DNA from: Thermoplasmata archaeon
GTDB taxonomy: Archaea > Thermoplasmatota > Thermoplasmata > Sysuiplasmatales > Sysuiplasmataceae
NCBI GenBank assembly: GCA_021796175.1
Contig: JAJYOM010000020.1
Coordinates: forward strand, 1-16,840
Direction: 5' to 3'
Length of the DNA: 16,840 nucleotides
Below the pieces are notes generated by a model that saw nothing but the letters and a program-made list of their open reading frames with translations, was not told the DNA's origin and ran no database searches. This document shows, piece by piece, positions 13,899 through 16,840 of this stretch (positions are counted from its first letter, which is position 1; each line of letters starts with the position of its first letter). The position numbers and the translations under genes were made by a program.

Positions 13899-14738
13899 AT
13901 GAAAGCATTATTCCTTGATCTTGCAAGGACTGTGGTAGAATTCGAGCCAGGCTTTCATAACGAGATGGGAAGCTACTTGAGAAGCGCTGGATACTGCATA
14001 TCCGACAGAGATGTATTCAGGGAAATTGCGAGACAGAGAGCCTGGCTGCCAATAACGCCGTTCCATGGCAGCACAAATGCACTTGATTTTGCCTCTTTGT
14101 TCGAAACACTCACTGGAGAAATTCCGGACAGTGAATCACTTTCGGAACTAAATGAGGTTGGTGTCACTTCACAGTTGTGCAGGCTCTACACTGACATACC
14201 TCCATTCCTTGAACGGGCAAGAGAGGAGGGAATGAAAATAGTCCTCATTGGAGACCCGACAGACAGGCGACTGGACATAGTGAAGAATCTCGGATTGGAT
14301 GAAATGGTAGATGGAGCGGCATATGCTTTCGGTGCCGGATTGCCGCGAAGGGGAAGCGATGTTTTCAGAATTGCAGAGAGATTGGCAGGATCCAAAGGCA
14401 CATACATCGGAGACAGCTACGAGGTTGACAGTGTAGATGCCGACAGTGCAGAACTGCCTTTCATTCTCATAGACAGGGATGATTATTATGGAGATGTTCG
14501 CGCAAACAAGGCGAGGTCAGCGGGAGATGTGTTCGACAGGCTGACTAAGACCGATTCGATTCAAAAGGTCGCCCCCGGCCAGACATATGACTACATTTCC
14601 TCACCCGCTGAATCATATCCAGGCTGGGGGCGGGAAACCGAGCTGGGCACTCAGGTGCTGGACAGACTGACAAATTCAGGGCCGAACAGCATAAGTCGCA
14701 GAAAAATTGTCACTCGAGGATACTTGGGACAGGCATGA
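13899..14738 (+). CDS. HAD-superfamily-like protein with DxA motif and C-terminal tail
   Basis: A 279-residue protein whose first 215 or so residues look like a HAD hydrolase. Motif I is FLDLARTVVEF with D7, but the usual second aspartate is A9. A helical cap (about 15-95) follows. The motif II strand is KIVLIGDPTDRRL, where G-D replaces the usual Ser/Thr. A basic site is offered by LPRRGSDVF (about 149-157), and motif IV is TYIGDSYEVD. A DxA motif I is known from phosphonoacetaldehyde hydrolase, but the rest does not clearly match it. The last 60 residues are polar (PGQTYDYISSPAESYPGWGR) and probably disordered. It is monocistronic, and its activity and substrate are unknown; it may be a non-canonical or inactive member. 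Confidence 0.7.
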   Translation: MKALFLDLARTVVEFEPGFHNEMGSYLRSAGYCISDRDVFREIARQRAWLPITPFHGSTNALDFASLFETLTGEIPDSESLSELNEVGVTSQLCRLYTDIPPFLERAREEGMKIVLIGDPTDRRLDIVKNLGLDEMVDGAAYAFGAGLPRRGSDVFRIAERLAGSKGTYIGDSYEVDSVDADSAELPFILIDRDDYYGDVRANKARSAGDVFDRLTKTDSIQKVAPGQTYDYISSPAESYPGWGRETELGTQVLDRLTNSGPNSISRRKIVTRGYLGQA

Positions 14739-14848
14739 TACGTGAGGAGCGTTCTGTTGATTGGCCCCTTGATGAACATTCTCCCCTTCCGTGTCATTAT
14801 TAACTGCATCCCTGACATCTCAGGCTTTCTGTTCAAATAAAAAGGCAT

Positions 14849-14869
14849 TCCTGATTCAAAGCATCAGGA
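14849..14869 (+). promoter_or_regulatory. Hairpin overlapping the sdhC ribosome-binding site
   Basis: TCCTGAT (14849-14855) and ATCAGGA (14863-14869) pair perfectly around a seven-base loop. The right arm contains the first four bases of the SD AGGAGG (14866-14871), which lies eight bases before the sdhC GTG. If the transcript starts upstream of 14849 the SD would be partly hidden. A TATA-like ATTATTAAC near 14796-14806 would allow that, whereas the AAATAAAAA near 14835 would not. Confidence 0.4.
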
Positions 14870-14879
14870 GGATTTTGAA

Positions 14880-15314
14880 GTGTCGTCACCTGCCGTCACC
14901 AAAACTGTGATCGCCCCATCTAGATACACAAAGTCAATCAGGCATCCTGGAATGGCTATGTGGCTGGCCCATAGAGTTACGGGTGTTCTGATACTGCTGT
15001 TTCTTCTTGCGCATCTTGTCGACTTCACAGATCTTGCTTTCAACCCGCACATGACTCTGCTGGAACTCTCGAATCTGTTTCTTGGCATGCCCAACATAAT
15101 ACTCAACGGAACCTTTCTTGCAGTTGTCCTGTTTCACGGCCTGAATGGAATGAGAGTGATAGCGATAGACCTGATTCCATCCCTCAGCGGACATCACAAA
15201 GCTGTCATATGGCTGACAGTCGCAGTAAGCGTTGCCTCAATTATTGTTGCGGAACTAATAATGATACAGTTCGTGTACTCGATTGCAGCATCGGCGGGTG
15301 TGCAGCCATTCTAG
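14880..15314 (+). CDS. sdhC: Succinate dehydrogenase membrane anchor, cytochrome b subunit
   Basis: The membrane anchor that carries heme b and the quinone site of respiratory complex II. The 144 residues include three hydrophobic segments (about 27-49, 72-97 and 108-134). The SdhC signature appears as MWLAHRVTGVLILLFLLAH with H31, R32 and H45, then LFHGLNGMRVIAID with H86, G87 and R92. H45 and H86 are candidates for heme ligands. GTG 14880 is chosen because AGGAGG (14866-14871) lies eight bases upstream. It is followed 15 bases later by sdhA in the same direction, with no second anchor (sdhD) between them. Confidence 0.9.
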   Translation: MSSPAVTKTVIAPSRYTKSIRHPGMAMWLAHRVTGVLILLFLLAHLVDFTDLAFNPHMTLLELSNLFLGMPNIILNGTFLAVVLFHGLNGMRVIAIDLIPSLSGHHKAVIWLTVAVSVASIIVAELIMIQFVYSIAASAGVQPF

Positions 15315-15329
15315 GGGGAAGGAATTGTA

Positions 15330-16840
15330 ATGATATCAGCTCACCATGATGTGATTATTGTCGGAGGTGGACTTGCCGGACTCAGGGCAGCTGTGGAGCT
15401 GGCAGATGCAGGCGTGAACTCGGCCGTGGTGAGCAGAGTCCACCCGCTCAGGTCGCACAGCGTTGCTGCTGAGGGTGGCATAAATGCCGCGCTGGGCAAT
15501 GTGGCGGAGAGCAAGGAGGACACGCCCGAGATACATGCCTTCGACACAGTGAAGGCAAGCGACTATCTTGCAGATCAGGACGCGGTCGAGATACTCGTCA
15601 GAGAGGGAATTGAAAGGGTTTATGAAATGGAGCACTGGGGAACTCCTTTCAGCAGGACCGATCAGGGAAAGATTGCCCAGAGAGCGTTTGGTGGAGGGAC
15701 CTACCACAGGACATGCTATTCGGCAGATAAGACAGGGCACGCACTGCTTACAACACTCTACGAGCGATCCATCAGGGAAGGAGTTAGGGTCTATGAGGAG
15801 CATCTTGTTGTCAAACTGGTCCTGAGGAACGGCAGAGCAGTTGGCGTGGTTGCCATTGATATGCTGCATGGCAGGCTCGTGGGCATGTCTGCAAAAGCTG
15901 TTGTCTTCGCAGCTGGAGGCTTTGGCAGAACCTATGCGCATACGACAAATGCGCACATCAACACCGGCTTGGGCACAGCTGTTCCCTACTGGGCGGGAGT
16001 GCCGCTCAAGGACATGGAATTCATCCAGTTCCATCCAACTTCACTGCCAGGAACGAGCATTCTGATAACGGAAGGTGTCCGTGGTGAGGGTGGCATCCTC
16101 CGAAATGCGAGCGGAGAGAGGTTCATGAGCAGATATGTGAAGATGCAGCCTCCGGAACTTGCACCAAGAGATATTGTCACCAGGTCGATGATGACCGAGA
16201 TAGAAGAGGGTAAAGGTCTGGAGGGTCCGTGGGGACCGTATCTGAACCTCGACGTGACTCACCTGCCGAAAAAGATCATAGAAGAAAGGCTTGGCGGAAT
16301 AAGGGAGCTTGCTCAGAGTTTTGCGGATATAGATCCGGAGAACAAGCCGATACCAGTCATACCCGCACAGCACTATTCAATGGGCGGAATTTCGACAAAT
16401 AATGACGGCGCAACGGCAGTAAGTGGCGTTTTTGCAGCAGGTGAATCGGCCTGCGTCAGCATTCACGGCGCAAACAGACTGGGCGGCAATTCGCTGCTCG
16501 AAACACTTGTGTTCGGCAGGAGGGCGGGATTGAGTGCGGCCAGGTATGTCAGGGACAATGACCTGCAGTTTGACGATAAACTCATCGATCAGGAAACTGC
16601 GTCGACCGGTGATTTTATCGATGAAATGTTTTCCAGAGAGGGGGGCGAGAAGGTCTACAGGCTGGAGACAGAGCTGCAATCCATCATGGATGTGGATGTA
16701 GGCATTTTCAGGAACGGACCGTCCCTGTCCGGAGCACTTGAAAAGACACTTGATCTCCGCCGGAGACTGAGGGCCACCGGTGTCTCAACTCACACATTGC
16801 GTTACAATCTTGAACTGATACGGGCGTGGGACCTCAGGGC
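15330..16840 (+). CDS. sdhA: Succinate dehydrogenase/fumarate reductase flavoprotein subunit (partial, 3' end outside)
   Basis: The catalytic FAD subunit of complex II, oxidising succinate to fumarate and passing electrons to the iron-sulfur subunit. About 503 residues are visible and the frame is open at the window end; the full family length is about 570-600. The FAD-binding GGGLAGL is at 12-18. H43 in PLRSHSVAAEGG is the residue that carries covalent FAD in this family. Substrate-site elements are QFHPTSLPG and EGVRGEGG, and HYSMGGIS and GANRLGGNSL complete the FAD domain. The capping domain is intact. The start is ATG 15330 with GGAAGG at about 15317-15322 as SD, 15 bases after the sdhC stop. 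An iron-sulfur subunit gene is expected downstream. Confidence 0.95.
   Translation, partial: MISAHHDVIIVGGGLAGLRAAVELADAGVNSAVVSRVHPLRSHSVAAEGGINAALGNVAESKEDTPEIHAFDTVKASDYLADQDAVEILVREGIERVYEMEHWGTPFSRTDQGKIAQRAFGGGTYHRTCYSADKTGHALLTTLYERSIREGVRVYEEHLVVKLVLRNGRAVGVVAIDMLHGRLVGMSAKAVVFAAGGFGRTYAHTTNAHINTGLGTAVPYWAGVPLKDMEFIQFHPTSLPGTSILITEGVRGEGGILRNASGERFMSRYVKMQPPELAPRDIVTRSMMTEIEEGKGLEGPWGPYLNLDVTHLPKKIIEERLGGIRELAQSFADIDPENKPIPVIPAQHYSMGGISTNNDGATAVSGVFAAGESACVSIHGANRLGGNSLLETLVFGRRAGLSAARYVRDNDLQFDDKLIDQETASTGDFIDEMFSREGGEKVYRLETELQSIMDVDVGIFRNGPSLSGALEKTLDLRRRLRATGVSTHTLRYNLELIRAWDLR

Noticed and set aside
15336..16034. 232-codon minus-strand frame opposite sdhA
   Set aside because: sdhA is certain on the plus strand; the antisense frame has no family features, has no promoter I can see and is rich in Cys/His/Arg as reverse-frame shadows often are.
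1..16840. CRISPR array, rRNA genes, SRP RNA or RNase P RNA
   Set aside because: No regularly spaced direct repeats were seen, and none of the conserved RNA core motifs I looked for in the gene-poor interval were present.

Overview
The window is archaeal. It carries archaea-specific genes: the RNase P subunit Rpp21/Rnp4, sn-glycerol-1-phosphate dehydrogenase for archaeal lipids, and a DUF5679 zinc ribbon. Its tRNA-Gly gene does not encode CCA. TATA boxes lie about 25-30 nt upstream of start codons, so many mRNAs look leaderless; SD motifs appear mainly inside operons. GTG starts are common and base composition is moderate. Together with a bacterial-type SerRS, FolC and a succinate dehydrogenase, this fits the Thermoplasmata (Thermoplasmatota), probably a respiring member. 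The lineage is an inference.

Layout. 1-2009: the tail of an unknown gene, then a tight information-processing cluster (rnp4, a YhbY/CRM RNA-binding protein, serS) with a 4-base overlap between the last two. 2079-3612: three small genes, namely a zinc-ribbon membrane protein, a DUF4203-like polytopic membrane protein on the minus strand, and a 52-residue DUF5679 zinc-ribbon protein on the minus strand. 3816-5934: two glycosyltransferases (GT2 and GT4) converging tail to tail with one base between their stop codons. 6043-8008: folC and an overlapping endonuclease III gene (nth).

8009-9697 is the irregular part. It has about 675 bases without a convincing gene, although remnants of minus-strand coding sequence and a cluster of promoter/palindrome signals can be seen. 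A tRNA-Gly(GCC) gene follows, and then a 95-bp element with 26-bp imperfect terminal inverted repeats flanked by TATA. This element looks like a MITE and has replaced the 3' end of a gene for a membrane-anchored, sequon-rich surface protein.

9860-13789: an APC-family amino-acid permease, a class III PLP aminotransferase (or related racemase) and glycerol-1-phosphate dehydrogenase, in one apparent operon. 13899-14738: a HAD-like protein with an unusual DxA nucleophile motif and a C-terminal tail. 14880-16840: succinate dehydrogenase genes sdhC and sdhA, the latter cut by the window end.

Most of the window is ordinary core metabolism. The observations most worth pursuing are the MITE and the gene it altered, the unexplained 8009-8683 interval, the DxA HAD-like protein, and a hairpin that overlaps the sdhC ribosome-binding site.
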